DNA from: Mycolicibacterium rhodesiae
GTDB taxonomy: Bacteria; Actinomycetota; Actinomycetes; Mycobacteriales; Mycobacteriaceae
Reading direction: 5' to 3'
Assembly: GCF_002086695.1 (NCBI RefSeq)
Contig: NZ_MVIH01000002.1
Coordinates: forward strand, 1-64,000
DNA: 64,000 nt
Shown here: positions 44,762 to 53,781 of the stretch, in pieces
Layout of the letters: every line of letters begins with the position of its first letter
Position numbering within the stretch: the first letter of the stretch is position 1
Notes under the pieces: generated by a model
What the model was told of the DNA's origin: nothing
Databases searched by the model: none
Seen by the model: only the letters and a program-made list of their open reading frames with translations
Program-made: the position numbers and the translations under genes

Positions 44762-46594
44762 GTGACCGCCACCGCCGACCACACCGAGCTACTCGGTGCG
44801 GGCATCGCTGACGTCCCGGTGCGCGCCGCGCCCCGGTGGCCGGCCTTCGCTGTGACCGTACTTCTCGTCGCCACCGCGGCGCTGTATCTCTGGAATCTGC
44901 CGATCAACGGCTACGGCAACGCCTTCTATGCGGCGGCCGCCCAGTCCGGCGCCAAGAACTGGGGTGCGTGGTTCTTCGGCTCACTGGATCCCAACAACTT
45001 CATCACCGTCGACAAACCGCCTGCCGCGTTGTGGGTGACGGGGTTGTCGGTGCGGTTGTTCGGGATGAACAGCTGGGCGGTCCTGGTTCCGCAAGCGTTG
45101 ATGGGGGTCGGGGCGGTCGCGCTGCTCTACGCTGCGGTGCGTCGCGTCGTGACCGACCCCGCGCGCGGTGCAGTGGCGGGCCTGATCGCGGGCGCCGTCT
45201 TGGCGCTCACCCCGGCTGCCACGTTGATGTTTCGCTACAACAACCCTGACGCACTGATGGTGCTGCTGATGGTCGCGGGCGCCTACTTTCTGATTCGCGC
45301 CATCCCCGGAGCGTCCTGGCGATGGCTGATGCTCGTGGGTGTCGCGCTGGGGCTGGCATTCCTCACCAAGATGCTGGCCGGGCTGATGGTGCTGCCCGCA
45401 TTCGGTCTCGCCTACCTACTGTTCGCACCCACGAAATGGTGGCGACGAGTGCTGCATCTACTGAGTGCCACTGTCGCACTGGTGATTTCGTGTGGGTGGT
45501 GGGTCGCGGTGGTCCAGCTGTGGCCGGCCGCGGCGCGTCCCTACATCGGCAGCTCGACCGACAACACGGTGCTCAATCTCGCACTGGGGTACAACGGCAT
45601 CGACCGCATCTTCGGAGGCGGCAACGCGGTGTTCCACGGGCACCCCAGCGGGTGGAGCACCCACGCCGGGGTGCTGCGACTTCTGTCCGCAGAGATGGGC
45701 TACGAGGCGTCCTGGCTGCTGCCCGCCGTCGTCGTCGCTGTCATGGCAGGCGCGTATCTTGCGTTGCGCCGCAAGCTGAACCGCATTGAGGCGGCGAGCT
45801 TCACCATGTGGACCGGGTGGCTGGCCGTGTGCACAGTGGTATTCAGCTACATGACCGGAATGGTGCACCCGTACTACACCATCGCCTTGGCCCCGGCGGC
45901 CGGCGCGCTGATCGGGCTGGCCGCGGTGTGGAGCAGATCCGCGGCGATCGTGATGGTGGTAGCCGCCGCCTGGTGGGCCGTCGTTCTGCTGCAACGCGCA
46001 CAATTGGGTCCGACCTGGACCCGCTCGCTCATCGAGTACGCGGCCGTTGCAGCCATCGTTCTGCTGGCCGCGGCACTGACCCGATGGCCACGGCTCACTC
46101 CCGTCGCGCTGGCGGTCTCGCTTGTGGCGGGCCTCACCGGCACCGCGATGTTCTCGGTGGCGACCGCCGCCACCCCGCACAACGGATCGATACCCAACGC
46201 AGCCCACACCGCCGACGTGTGGCCGACCGTCGGCAACCGTTTCGGCAAGACGATGATGATGGGCGCCGGCTCGGACAGAGTCGACCCGCGGCTGGCCGAG
46301 ACGCTGGCCGCCACCCGCACCCTGTGGTCGGCGGCCACCTCCGGCTCACAGGTGGCGGCCTCGCTGGAAATCGCGTCCGGCACCGCGGTCATGGCGATCG
46401 GCGGCTGGAGCAACGACCCGGTCCCCACGCTGGCGCAATTCATCGACGATGTACATGCCCAGAAAATCAGCTACTACGTCGAAAGCGGCCGCATGCGCAG
46501 CCACGACCGCGTCGGTGGGCAGATCGCCGACTGGGTACAACAGCATTACCGACCGGTGAAGGTCGGCGGCGCGACGGTGTATCGCCTGTTGTGA
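44762..46594 (+). CDS. ArnT/PMT-like membrane glycosyltransferase
   Basis: A 610-aa protein with about twelve membrane segments. The first extracellular loop carries AAAQSGAKNWGAWFFGSLDP followed by NFITVDKPPAALWV, the GT39/GT83-type catalytic loop whose Asp residues bind metal and polyprenyl-phospho-sugar. Later come FRYNNPDALMVLLMVAGAYF and a C-terminal extracellular region (ISYYVESGRM). It probably transfers a sugar from a polyprenyl-phosphate donor to a cell envelope or exported acceptor. The GTG at 44762 is preferred; ATG 44693 adds 23 unconserved residues. It is divergent from tam. Confidence 0.83.
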   Translation: MTATADHTELLGAGIADVPVRAAPRWPAFAVTVLLVATAALYLWNLPINGYGNAFYAAAAQSGAKNWGAWFFGSLDPNNFITVDKPPAALWVTGLSVRLFGMNSWAVLVPQALMGVGAVALLYAAVRRVVTDPARGAVAGLIAGAVLALTPAATLMFRYNNPDALMVLLMVAGAYFLIRAIPGASWRWLMLVGVALGLAFLTKMLAGLMVLPAFGLAYLLFAPTKWWRRVLHLLSATVALVISCGWWVAVVQLWPAAARPYIGSSTDNTVLNLALGYNGIDRIFGGGNAVFHGHPSGWSTHAGVLRLLSAEMGYEASWLLPAVVVAVMAGAYLALRRKLNRIEAASFTMWTGWLAVCTVVFSYMTGMVHPYYTIALAPAAGALIGLAAVWSRSAAIVMVVAAAWWAVVLLQRAQLGPTWTRSLIEYAAVAAIVLLAAALTRWPRLTPVALAVSLVAGLTGTAMFSVATAATPHNGSIPNAAHTADVWPTVGNRFGKTMMMGAGSDRVDPRLAETLAATRTLWSAATSGSQVAASLEIASGTAVMAIGGWSNDPVPTLAQFIDDVHAQKISYYVESGRMRSHDRVGGQIADWVQQHYRPVKVGGATVYRLL

Positions 46595-46649
46595 ACCGCG
46601 CGCCCGGTTAGCATCCGAGGACAGATGCCAACCTCGAAAGGCCGCGACA

Positions 46650-47852
46650 ATGACGTCGAACGTCGACCTGCCCATTCCGGTGCCGGTGCCCGATGTGCCG
46701 GGTGCCGACGCCGGATACGAGGGATTGCCCGACCGCACCGATCTGACCGCACTCCAGCGGCTGACCGTTGACGCCTCCGCGGTGGCCGACATCGGTCTGC
46801 GCACGGCGATCGCGTCGCTGGTCGGGGTGTCCATGCTGCCCACCGTCGCCAAGAGCATCGTTCGCCGGTCCGACCTGCACCGTGAGCGCAGCAATCTGCA
46901 GTTCTACGCCGAACTCGCCGCTCGCCGCGACCCGGTGGCATCATTTCCCGCACCCACCGACGTGCCCGTCGTGACGACCCGACCGGCGAACCCCGTCGCG
47001 CAATACCTCGCACATGGCAACGTGGAGAATCTGCGGTTCGAGAGCAGCTTCGTCCCGGTCAACCCGGACATGCGGAAACAGTGGAAACGGCTGGAGCGCA
47101 ATAACGTTGTGTGGGCGCAGCATTGGCGCCACGACGACGGTCCCAGGCCGACGTTGTGCGTCATCCACGGTTTCATGGGTTCGCCCTATCTGTTCAACGG
47201 GCTTTTCTTCTCGCTGCCGTGGTTCTACAAGACCGGGTACGACGTGCTGCTCTACACGCTGCCGTTCCACGGCCGTCGTGCCGAAAGGGGCTCGCCCTTC
47301 AGCGGATACGGCTTCTTCTCCCAGGGCATGGCCGGATTCGCCGAGACCATGGGCCAGGCGGTCCACGACTTCAGGTCAATTCTGAACTGGTTGCGCGACT
47401 GTGGAGTCGACCGCACCGCACTCACCGGAATGTCCTTGGGCGGCTACACCTCGGCGCTGGTCGCCTCGGCCGACGACCGGCTGGAGGCGGTGATCCCCAA
47501 CGTTCCGGTGGTCACTCCGGAGTCGACGTTCGACGAGTGGTGGCCGGCCAACAAACTGATCGAGATGGGTCGCAAGTTCGGCACCATCGGCCGCGACGAG
47601 TCGGCGGCCGCCTCGGCCTACCACTGCGCGCTGAACTACGAGCCGTTGGTGCCGAGGGATCGGCGACTGATCATCACCGGCCTCGGCGATCGGCTGGCGC
47701 CACCCGAACAAGCCGAAGCGCTGTGGGAACACTGGGATCGTTGTGCGCTGCACTGGTTCCCGGGCAACCACATCCTGCACGTCAGCCAGCCCGAGTATCT
47801 ACGCCGCATCAACCGGTTCCTCCGGCCGGTGATGTGGGATCAGCATAGGTAG
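46650..47852 (+). CDS. Alpha/beta-hydrolase, Rv0293c-like
   Basis: A 400-aa protein. Residues about 165-400 form the hydrolase core: CVIHGFMGSPYLFNGLFFSL (oxyanion), nucleophile Ser262 in GMSLGG, Asp near residue 350 and His in GNHILH. The N-terminal 150 residues contain helices likely to lie on a membrane or cap the site. It matches M. tuberculosis Rv0293c in length (400 aa) and setting next to tam/stf0. In M. tuberculosis the next genes are the ESX-3 cluster; here a secreted aerolysin-like protein gene converges at one base distance. Confidence 0.82.
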   Translation: MTSNVDLPIPVPVPDVPGADAGYEGLPDRTDLTALQRLTVDASAVADIGLRTAIASLVGVSMLPTVAKSIVRRSDLHRERSNLQFYAELAARRDPVASFPAPTDVPVVTTRPANPVAQYLAHGNVENLRFESSFVPVNPDMRKQWKRLERNNVVWAQHWRHDDGPRPTLCVIHGFMGSPYLFNGLFFSLPWFYKTGYDVLLYTLPFHGRRAERGSPFSGYGFFSQGMAGFAETMGQAVHDFRSILNWLRDCGVDRTALTGMSLGGYTSALVASADDRLEAVIPNVPVVTPESTFDEWWPANKLIEMGRKFGTIGRDESAAASAYHCALNYEPLVPRDRRLIITGLGDRLAPPEQAEALWEHWDRCALHWFPGNHILHVSQPEYLRRINRFLRPVMWDQHR

Positions 47853-47853
47853 C

Positions 47854-50607
47854 TCAGATCTGCGGCGGGCCAGGATAGTCGGTCAGGCTGACCACCGGAC
47901 CCATCGCGGCCAGGCCGGACGGGTTCTCCAGCCATTGGTCCCGAACGATGATGATGCTGTTCGGCAGGAAGATCGTGAAGTCGCCGTAGGTGCGCAGGTA
48001 GGCGTCGCCGTAGGACAGCGTGCCGGTCGAGTACGGCGGCACATTCTGCTTGACCGTGGTGGATTCAGAGTCCTTTTCCTGAACGGATCCGGTATAGAGA
48101 ACGGTTGATTCGAATTCGATCTGCTGGCCGACGAAGAGACTGGACTTCTCCTTGATCTTGATCCCCCCACCAGCCGACCAGCTGTCGGTCTCTGACTTGT
48201 AGGTGGTGAGGGTTTCGGAGAAGGAGTTCTGCTGCGATGCATTGTTGTAGTTGTAGCGGTCCGGCGCGGTCACCGGTGCGGTGTAATAACTTTGGCCTGT
48301 CACATTGACGCCGCACGAACCGGGAGTTTGGCCCGCGTTGTCGTAGTAGCACGCGGCGTCGACCGCCGCGGAAGCGAGGTTCGGGTCTGAGGTGAGGTCG
48401 AAGGAACTGAGGCTGGGCTGGATGATGTACATCACCTCGGCGGAATTCGGCTCATCCTCACCGCCATCCATGCAGGCCGAGCTCTTGCATTGAACGGAGG
48501 ATCCGCCGTCGGGATAGTTCTTGAGAATCGCCTCGCTCACCGTCGCGGGGCCGCCGTCGTTGCGCTGCCATTTCACCACGGCCTCCTGCGCACCGTATGA
48601 GGCGTAGTCGACCTCGATTCGCACCATCTGAAACGGCTGAAGAACGTAACCGACCGTCGGGGATTCGTCTTCTTCGATCTCGCCGCTGATCGCGATGAGC
48701 TTCTGCGGGTATGGGGTGAGGTTGACGATCTCGTAACCGCGTGTAGACAGTTGATAGGGACGACCGGTGAGCAGGACGCTGGGCAGATTCAGGATCGCCC
48801 TCGTTTCATCTTTCACGAAGTCCCGGATCGCCGCGCTGAATGTCTTTCGGGCCGGGGCGGGATCCGCCACCGGCGGCGCGATATCCACTGGTGTCGGATT
48901 GCTCACCGGTGCCGACGTATTCGTGGGCGCTGTTGGCGTGGAGTTCGAGTTCGGGTAGGGATCGGGACCGGTGCCGATGGCATAGTCGACCGTGGTCCAG
49001 ACCGGCGGGGCCACCAGCGATCCGTCCTCGTTCTCCGCGTCCGCAGGGACGGGGCTGACATACTCGATGCCGGGAATCTTGATGGTGACGTTCTTCTCGG
49101 TCAGCGTCATGTCGACGGTGTCGTGATACTCGCCGTAGGACAGCTGGATCTGGCCGTACATGCCGGGTGCCACATTCACCGTGGCACCTTGCTTTGTGAT
49201 CACGCCGTCGCTCCAGCTGTGCCCGTACTTCTGCTGGAGCACCGCACTGATTTCCGTCTCGAAATTCAGCGGTCCGAGTGAGAACTTGACCGAGCCGCCG
49301 GCAGCGATCTTCAAGTTCTCTTCGATGCCGTTGCTCTTGACGGCCTCGTGGATCACCTCGTAGGTATTGGCGGAATTCACTGTGCCGTAGTTGAACACGG
49401 TGTTGCCGACGTTTTTGGCGGCGGAGTACACCACCTGGGAGTCGACGGCGTCCTGTGTGCAACTGCCTCGGTTCTCGCACAGTGCCGTGGCGACGATCGC
49501 TTGGCCGACACCATCGGTCGGAGCAATGGTGATTTCGGTGCCTGCTTTCGGCAGGAATAGCACTGTCTGGCTCACCGCCGCCTGGGGAGTCCCGGACACC
49601 GGGGTCGGCGTGTTGAATACATCGGATTGCAGGTTGCTGCTCGACGGGGTGACGAAAGCACTGTCGAAACGGATGTAGACGTCGAAGGTGTCGACGCCGT
49701 CCGTCCAATCCATCGTGGCTCGGCTGGATGTGTCCTCATCGTTGTTGGTGTAGAACCCCATTTCGACCTGCCGCGCATTGTCGAGGACATAGCCGTTCTG
49801 TGGGCCGAATGCCAGGGGATCGTATGTCGACAAGTTGGTCAGGGTGAGCGGCCGGCCGGTCAAGTTGATGAAGGTGGTTTGGATACTGGGCTGTGGAGTG
49901 GGGATGTCGGTGCTGGACACACACTTTGAATCCACGCACGAACCGGGAAACTCCTCGTCCGCCTTGCCGGTGAGGTCACCATATAGGGTGCGGATCGGCT
50001 GCAGAAGGGTTTCGAGTGCCAGCGCCAGCCGGCCTCCCACGGGCGGCGGGTCGGAGGCGGCTACCGCACGACTTGCGAATTGTCCGGTGCTCGAATGTAT
50101 TTCCCCGACTTCGCGACGTGCGCCCGCAGCCAGCATCCACGCGGCTGGACTCTCAGGGATATTGGTCAGCGGCTTCACCAACGAGTTCAGCACCGATGTC
50201 AAGGAACGGGCGTCGGCGCGTACAGTCTTGACCTCGGCGGTGACATTTGCGATTACCTTGTCCGACACCGCTGCCGAGGATTGCCGTGACGCAGCGGGCA
50301 GAACTGCAGCGTCACGGTTCGCCGCCGAACGCGTTGCCTTAGGCGATGATCCGGCTTTCGTCCGCACAGAAGAGTCGCTCGACTTCGGGGTGACGGAGCC
50401 TTTGCTTGGCTTGCCTGAAGAAGCCTTCGGCTTTCGTGTCGTCGATGCCGGCGCTGGGCTTCCCTGACTCGAGTTGGCCGAGGGCGGGTCGTTGTCCGCC
50501 GACGCATCAGGGGCCGCTGTTGCGGTGGCACTGCTCGCCATCGCGACCCCGAGACCCAATGCGACAGTGGCAGCCGCTGAACGAGTGGCGAGCTTCGCAG
50601 ATTTCAT
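47854..50607 (-). CDS. Secreted protein with two tandem aerolysin-like modules
   Basis: A 917-aa protein starting at ATG 50607 with GGAGG five bases upstream. A signal peptide (ending ATATAAP), a Ser/Lys-rich linker to about residue 105 and a helical segment to 220 come first. Two related halves follow (about 245-545 and 626-900). Each begins with NLT, PL/QKL, GYVL and an A-x-x-x-W DG segment. Each ends in long alternating Ser/Thr/Val strands closed by NVAPGMYGQIQLSYGEY (first) or NVPPYSTGTLSYGDAYLRTYG (second). That end pattern resembles the pore domain of aerolysin/ETX-MTX2 toxins. Four cysteine pairs are present. Neither half matches a family I can name. See findings. Confidence 0.7.
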   Translation of the reverse strand: MKSAKLATRSAAATVALGLGVAMASSATATAAPDASADNDPPSANSSQGSPAPASTTRKPKASSGKPSKGSVTPKSSDSSVRTKAGSSPKATRSAANRDAAVLPAASRQSSAAVSDKVIANVTAEVKTVRADARSLTSVLNSLVKPLTNIPESPAAWMLAAGARREVGEIHSSTGQFASRAVAASDPPPVGGRLALALETLLQPIRTLYGDLTGKADEEFPGSCVDSKCVSSTDIPTPQPSIQTTFINLTGRPLTLTNLSTYDPLAFGPQNGYVLDNARQVEMGFYTNNDEDTSSRATMDWTDGVDTFDVYIRFDSAFVTPSSSNLQSDVFNTPTPVSGTPQAAVSQTVLFLPKAGTEITIAPTDGVGQAIVATALCENRGSCTQDAVDSQVVYSAAKNVGNTVFNYGTVNSANTYEVIHEAVKSNGIEENLKIAAGGSVKFSLGPLNFETEISAVLQQKYGHSWSDGVITKQGATVNVAPGMYGQIQLSYGEYHDTVDMTLTEKNVTIKIPGIEYVSPVPADAENEDGSLVAPPVWTTVDYAIGTGPDPYPNSNSTPTAPTNTSAPVSNPTPVDIAPPVADPAPARKTFSAAIRDFVKDETRAILNLPSVLLTGRPYQLSTRGYEIVNLTPYPQKLIAISGEIEEDESPTVGYVLQPFQMVRIEVDYASYGAQEAVVKWQRNDGGPATVSEAILKNYPDGGSSVQCKSSACMDGGEDEPNSAEVMYIIQPSLSSFDLTSDPNLASAAVDAACYYDNAGQTPGSCGVNVTGQSYYTAPVTAPDRYNYNNASQQNSFSETLTTYKSETDSWSAGGGIKIKEKSSLFVGQQIEFESTVLYTGSVQEKDSESTTVKQNVPPYSTGTLSYGDAYLRTYGDFTIFLPNSIIIVRDQWLENPSGLAAMGPVVSLTDYPGPPQI

Positions 50608-50805
50608 CAAGGCCTCCGACGGTGGCGGTGAGCGCAGGGACCAATCCCGGCAGCCCTCAATACCTATCAGGCCTGATCATTTGACGCTGCAGTCAGTAAT
50701 AGTGTTCAGCAGAACGTGGCGGTGTGTTCCGCTTTCATACTCCAATCGAACATGTTGAGCCCCAGAAGAACTCGGACATGCCGCAGTTGCGGTACAGTCG
50801 ACCAG

Positions 50806-51714
50806 CTAGTGTGTCGCGTGGTCCTTGACCCCGCTCACCAGCGTGATGCTGGACAGCATGTTGGCCGCCTCGGCGTCCGCCGACTCAACCGACCGGCCCA
50901 CGGTCTTCAGGTAGTCGATCAACGTGGTCTCCTGCGCCGTCCATCCGCGCTCGGCGAACCACTGCGCGGCAGGCGCATGCTGCTCGTTGTACACCAATTG
51001 CCACCACTGGCCGCGCTCGTCGTCGCTTGCCTTCGCTTCGTGGACCTTCTCGCGGAACGCATCGCGATCCATCGGTCGCCCCTCCTCGACCGCGACGTGG
51101 CTGCCCGGAGCGGCCAGCGCGTCGATCCCGGTGAACAGCTGCTCCTGGGCACTGGCGGGCAGATAGATGAGAAGGCCTTCGGCAATCCATGCCGAGGGCT
51201 CGTCGGTCCGGAAACCGCTGTCGCGCAGGGCTTGCGTCCAGTCGTCGCGCAAATCGATCGCGATCTCCTTGCGCTCGGCTTTCGCGGTGGCACCGTGCGC
51301 GGCCAGGGTCTCGCGTTTGAACTGCAGCACCTGCGGCTGGTCGAGTTCGTACACGGTCGTGCCCGCCGGCCAGTCCAGCCGGTAGGCGCGGGAATCGAGG
51401 CCCGCGGCGAGCAGGACGATCTGACGAACGCCCGCCCGCGCCACCGCGCGGAAGTACGCGTCGAAGTACCGGGTGCGCGCGGCCTGGAAGGTGACGAAGT
51501 GTTGTCCGAACTCCGGGGTCTTCAGCGGATGCTCGGGCGCCTCGCCGTCCAGCACCGCAGCCCATGGACCACCCGCGGCACGACAGAACACCTCGGCGAA
51601 CGGGTCGACCGCCAGCGGGTCGGGTTTCTGGGCCTCGAGTGCTCGGGCGGCCGCGACGAACAAAGCCGTCGAACCGACGCTGGTGGTGATGTCCCAGGTG
51701 TCGTTGTCACTTCG
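50806..51714 (-). CDS. Class I SAM-dependent methyltransferase, Rv0281-like (TIGR00027/UPF0677)
   Basis: A 302-aa protein from GTG 51714 starting [20 protein letters not shown], the usual start of mycobacterial UPF0677 methyltransferases. The SAM region is [18 protein letters not shown] with [25 protein letters not shown] is also conserved. A longer TTG start at 51747 is unlikely. Rv0281 is the gene immediately before ESX-3 in M. tuberculosis. These proteins probably O-methylate lipids or small molecules; the substrates are unknown. Confidence 0.88.
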   Translation of the reverse strand, partial: RSDNDTWDITTSVGSTALFVAAARALEAQKPDPLAVDPFAEVFCRAAGGPWAAVLDGEAPEHPLKTPEFGQHFVTFQAARTRYFDAYFRAVARAGVRQIVLLAAGLDSRAYRLDWPAGTTVYELDQPQVLQFKRETLAAHGATAKAERKEIAIDLRDDWTQALRDSGFRTDEPSAWIAEGLLIYLPASAQEQLFTGIDALAAPGSHVAVEEGRPMDRDAFREKVHEAKASDDERGQWWQLVYNEQHAPAAQWFAERGWTAQETTLIDYLKTVGRSVESADAEAANMLSSITLVSGVKDHATH

Positions 51715-51764
51715 CACTGCCGCGAGGGTACCCGCGGAATCTGGCAAGGTGTGGGCGACAGATG

Positions 51765-52085
51765 TCAGTGCGAGGGAATCTCAATGTCCGAGAAAAGGAC
51801 TCGAACACCCCCGGTCGACAGTCGCGCCATCGCCTCGAAGAACGCGCCGAACTCCGGGGTGGCCACTGCTGCGCTGGCAGCGTCGTAGTCCGGGTAGTAC
51901 AGGTCGATCATCCGGTAGGCCGGAGTCGGCGAACCGTCCTCCTTTGGCCACACCTTCGAGGTCTCGAACCGAATGTGGCCCGGAATCTTGCGGGCGGCTT
52001 CGAGTTGTTCGGCCTCGTAAGCGGCCTCGAAGGCATCCGGATCGGTGGGGTTGTCGTAGATGACCGTGATCTTGGTTTCCGGCAC
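51765..52085 (-). CDS. EthD-domain protein
   Basis: A 106-aa dimeric alpha-beta barrel protein: [19 protein letters not shown] at the N-terminus, [20 protein letters not shown] and [20 protein letters not shown]. This matches the EthD family, often linked to P450-based ether degradation, but no P450 gene is nearby. It lies 50 bases upstream of the methyltransferase start on the same strand. Confidence 0.75.
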   Translation of the reverse strand: MPETKITVIYDNPTDPDAFEAAYEAEQLEAARKIPGHIRFETSKVWPKEDGSPTPAYRMIDLYYPDYDAASAAVATPEFGAFFEAMARLSTGGVRVLFSDIEIPSH

Positions 52086-52175
52086 CTGATCTCCTCTGAC
52101 GTTACTGACGCTGGCGATGCCAGCCAGTATTGCCGGTCATGCCCCAAAGCGATACCCGAACCGATTCCGGCAGGG

Positions 52176-53075
52176 TCAGACCAGCGGCCGGCCGGTCCGG
52201 ATCCGCCAATCCACGTCGCGCAGAAGCAGATTGAACGGGAATTCGCGGATGACCCGTGGAGTCAGGTTGTTGACGAACCGGATACCCGCCATCAACCGGT
52301 CGAACTTGCGCTGTTTGTCGGGATTCCAGTCGAGGTGCATCTCGTCGCGGAAGCGCTGCGGCAGGAAGCCCGTGGTGATCAGCAGGTTGAATTGTTCGAG
52401 CGGTTCCTGCACCCGCTTCGGCAGTCGCACGCCCCGGATCCGCGACACCGCGAACGGGTACAGATATTCGCGGATGGTGTCGTCGATGTGCAGCTTGTCC
52501 AGCGATTGCCGCCAGTACTCGTCGAATGCCGCCCGGTCGGCAGGCCACATCTCGGCGGGTACCTGCAACGTGGTGGCCAATGCCGCGCTCTCCCGGTAGT
52601 GCCGGTCGGCGGTCTCGTCGTCCATCTCGCCGATGAACACCCGGGCCACATCGACTCCGCCCTTATAGAGGCACGCGGCCACCCAGAGCTGCAAGTTCTT
52701 GTCGAACGCGTTGTACTCGACCGGGCTGTCGGGGGTCGAATACACCTGCGCGTGCGACTTGTTGACCGCACGTCGATAGGCCTTCTTCTGCTCGTCGGTG
52801 CCGCGGGTGGCCACCGCCAGGTAAGTGAAGGTTGTGCGTGCCCGTTTGATCGGGTGCCGATCGGCTCGTCCGCTCTCGACCCGGCTCTCCATCACGCCGT
52901 AGCCGACACCCGGCAGCGCCAGCTCCATGATCACGTTCGCCGGGCCTGCGAGCAGCGCAACACCCATCAGCCCATCGTCGAAGCCCGGCCCCCACTTGCG
53001 GCGGCGAGCCGACGGCATCGGCGGCGCACTCACCGCCCGGTCGACGTGGCTGATGACGGGTTCACGGATCGCCAC
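52176..53075 (-). CDS. Oxygenase MpaB-family (DUF2236) protein, Rv0276-like
   Basis: From GTG 53075 (AGGTGG seven bases upstream) the protein is 299 aa; a TTG at 53108 is an alternative. It carries the DUF2236/MpaB pattern: LLAGPANVIMELALPGVGYG, RARTTFTYLAVATRGTDEQ, a Lys/His-containing NKSHAQVYS and YNAFDKNLQLWVAACLYKGG. The related Lcp (latex clearing) proteins are haem oxygenases using such His/Arg/Lys residues. Size and place match Rv0276. It is divergent from a TetR gene. Confidence 0.85.
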   Translation of the reverse strand: MAIREPVISHVDRAVSAPPMPSARRRKWGPGFDDGLMGVALLAGPANVIMELALPGVGYGVMESRVESGRADRHPIKRARTTFTYLAVATRGTDEQKKAYRRAVNKSHAQVYSTPDSPVEYNAFDKNLQLWVAACLYKGGVDVARVFIGEMDDETADRHYRESAALATTLQVPAEMWPADRAAFDEYWRQSLDKLHIDDTIREYLYPFAVSRIRGVRLPKRVQEPLEQFNLLITTGFLPQRFRDEMHLDWNPDKQRKFDRLMAGIRFVNNLTPRVIREFPFNLLLRDVDWRIRTGRPLV

Positions 53076-53121
53076 GCTGGGGCCACCTATCAAACGGGAA
53101 TCTGACAACGAATGTTTCCCA

Positions 53122-53151
53122 ATATTGCCGCGCTGGCCTGAGCAATGTCAA
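53122..53151 (-). promoter_or_regulatory. Sigma-A-like promoter of the MpaB-family gene
   Basis: On the minus strand TTGACA (53146-53151) and CAATAT (53122-53127) are spaced by 18 bases in the gap between the divergent TetR and MpaB-family genes. A transcript would start about 40 bases before the GTG at 53075. The location allows repression by the TetR protein. Confidence 0.45.
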
Positions 53152-53160
53152 GATGGGCTA

Positions 53161-53781
53161 ATGACGCAGGCACGGCCCTACGGCGGCGTGGACGCCGCCG
53201 ATCGGCTGGCCCGGAGACGGGCCCGTCTACTGGAGGCCGGGCTGGAGCTGCTGGGCAGCAATGTCGACCCGGCTGAGCTGACGGTTCGGGGTATCTGCCG
53301 AGAGGCCGGCGTCGCCACCCGCTACTTCTACGAAAGCTTCGCCGACAAGGACGAGTTCGTCGCGGCGGTTTTCGACTGGGTGGTCGCCGACCTGGCCGCC
53401 ACCACGCAGGCCGCCGTGGCAACCGCCCCGGTCGATGCGCAGAACCGCGCGGCCATGGCCAACATCGTGCGAACCATCGAACTCGATCCGCGGGTGGGTC
53501 GGCTGATGTTCAGCTCGCAGCTGTCCAACACCACGGTCGTCCGCAAACGACAGGAGTCCGGCGCGCTGTTCGCGATGCTGTCGGGCCAGCACGTCGAAGC
53601 CTTGCTACACCGTCCCGCCAACGATCGGATCAAGGCGTTCGCGCACTTCGTCGTCGGCGGCGTCGGACAGACCATCAGCGCCTGGCTGGGCGGCGCGATC
53701 ACACTGACACCCGCCGAACTCGCCGATCAGCTCACCGCGATCATCGACGAGCTGGGTGATCCGCGGCTGTTCCGCGACTAA
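53161..53781 (+). CDS. TetR-family transcriptional regulator, Rv0273c-like
   Basis: A 206-aa regulator from ATG 53161. The DNA-binding domain (RRRARLLEAGLELLGS, then VRGICREAGVATRYFYESFA) is in residues about 15-65. The C-terminal helical domain has AFAHFVVGGVGQTISAWLGG and LTPAELADQLTAIIDELGDP. Length and place match Rv0273c. Divergent from the MpaB-family gene, which it probably controls. Its TAA stop overlaps the TAG stop of the convergent VOC gene. Confidence 0.85.
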   Translation: MTQARPYGGVDAADRLARRRARLLEAGLELLGSNVDPAELTVRGICREAGVATRYFYESFADKDEFVAAVFDWVVADLAATTQAAVATAPVDAQNRAAMANIVRTIELDPRVGRLMFSSQLSNTTVVRKRQESGALFAMLSGQHVEALLHRPANDRIKAFAHFVVGGVGQTISAWLGGAITLTPAELADQLTAIIDELGDPRLFRD

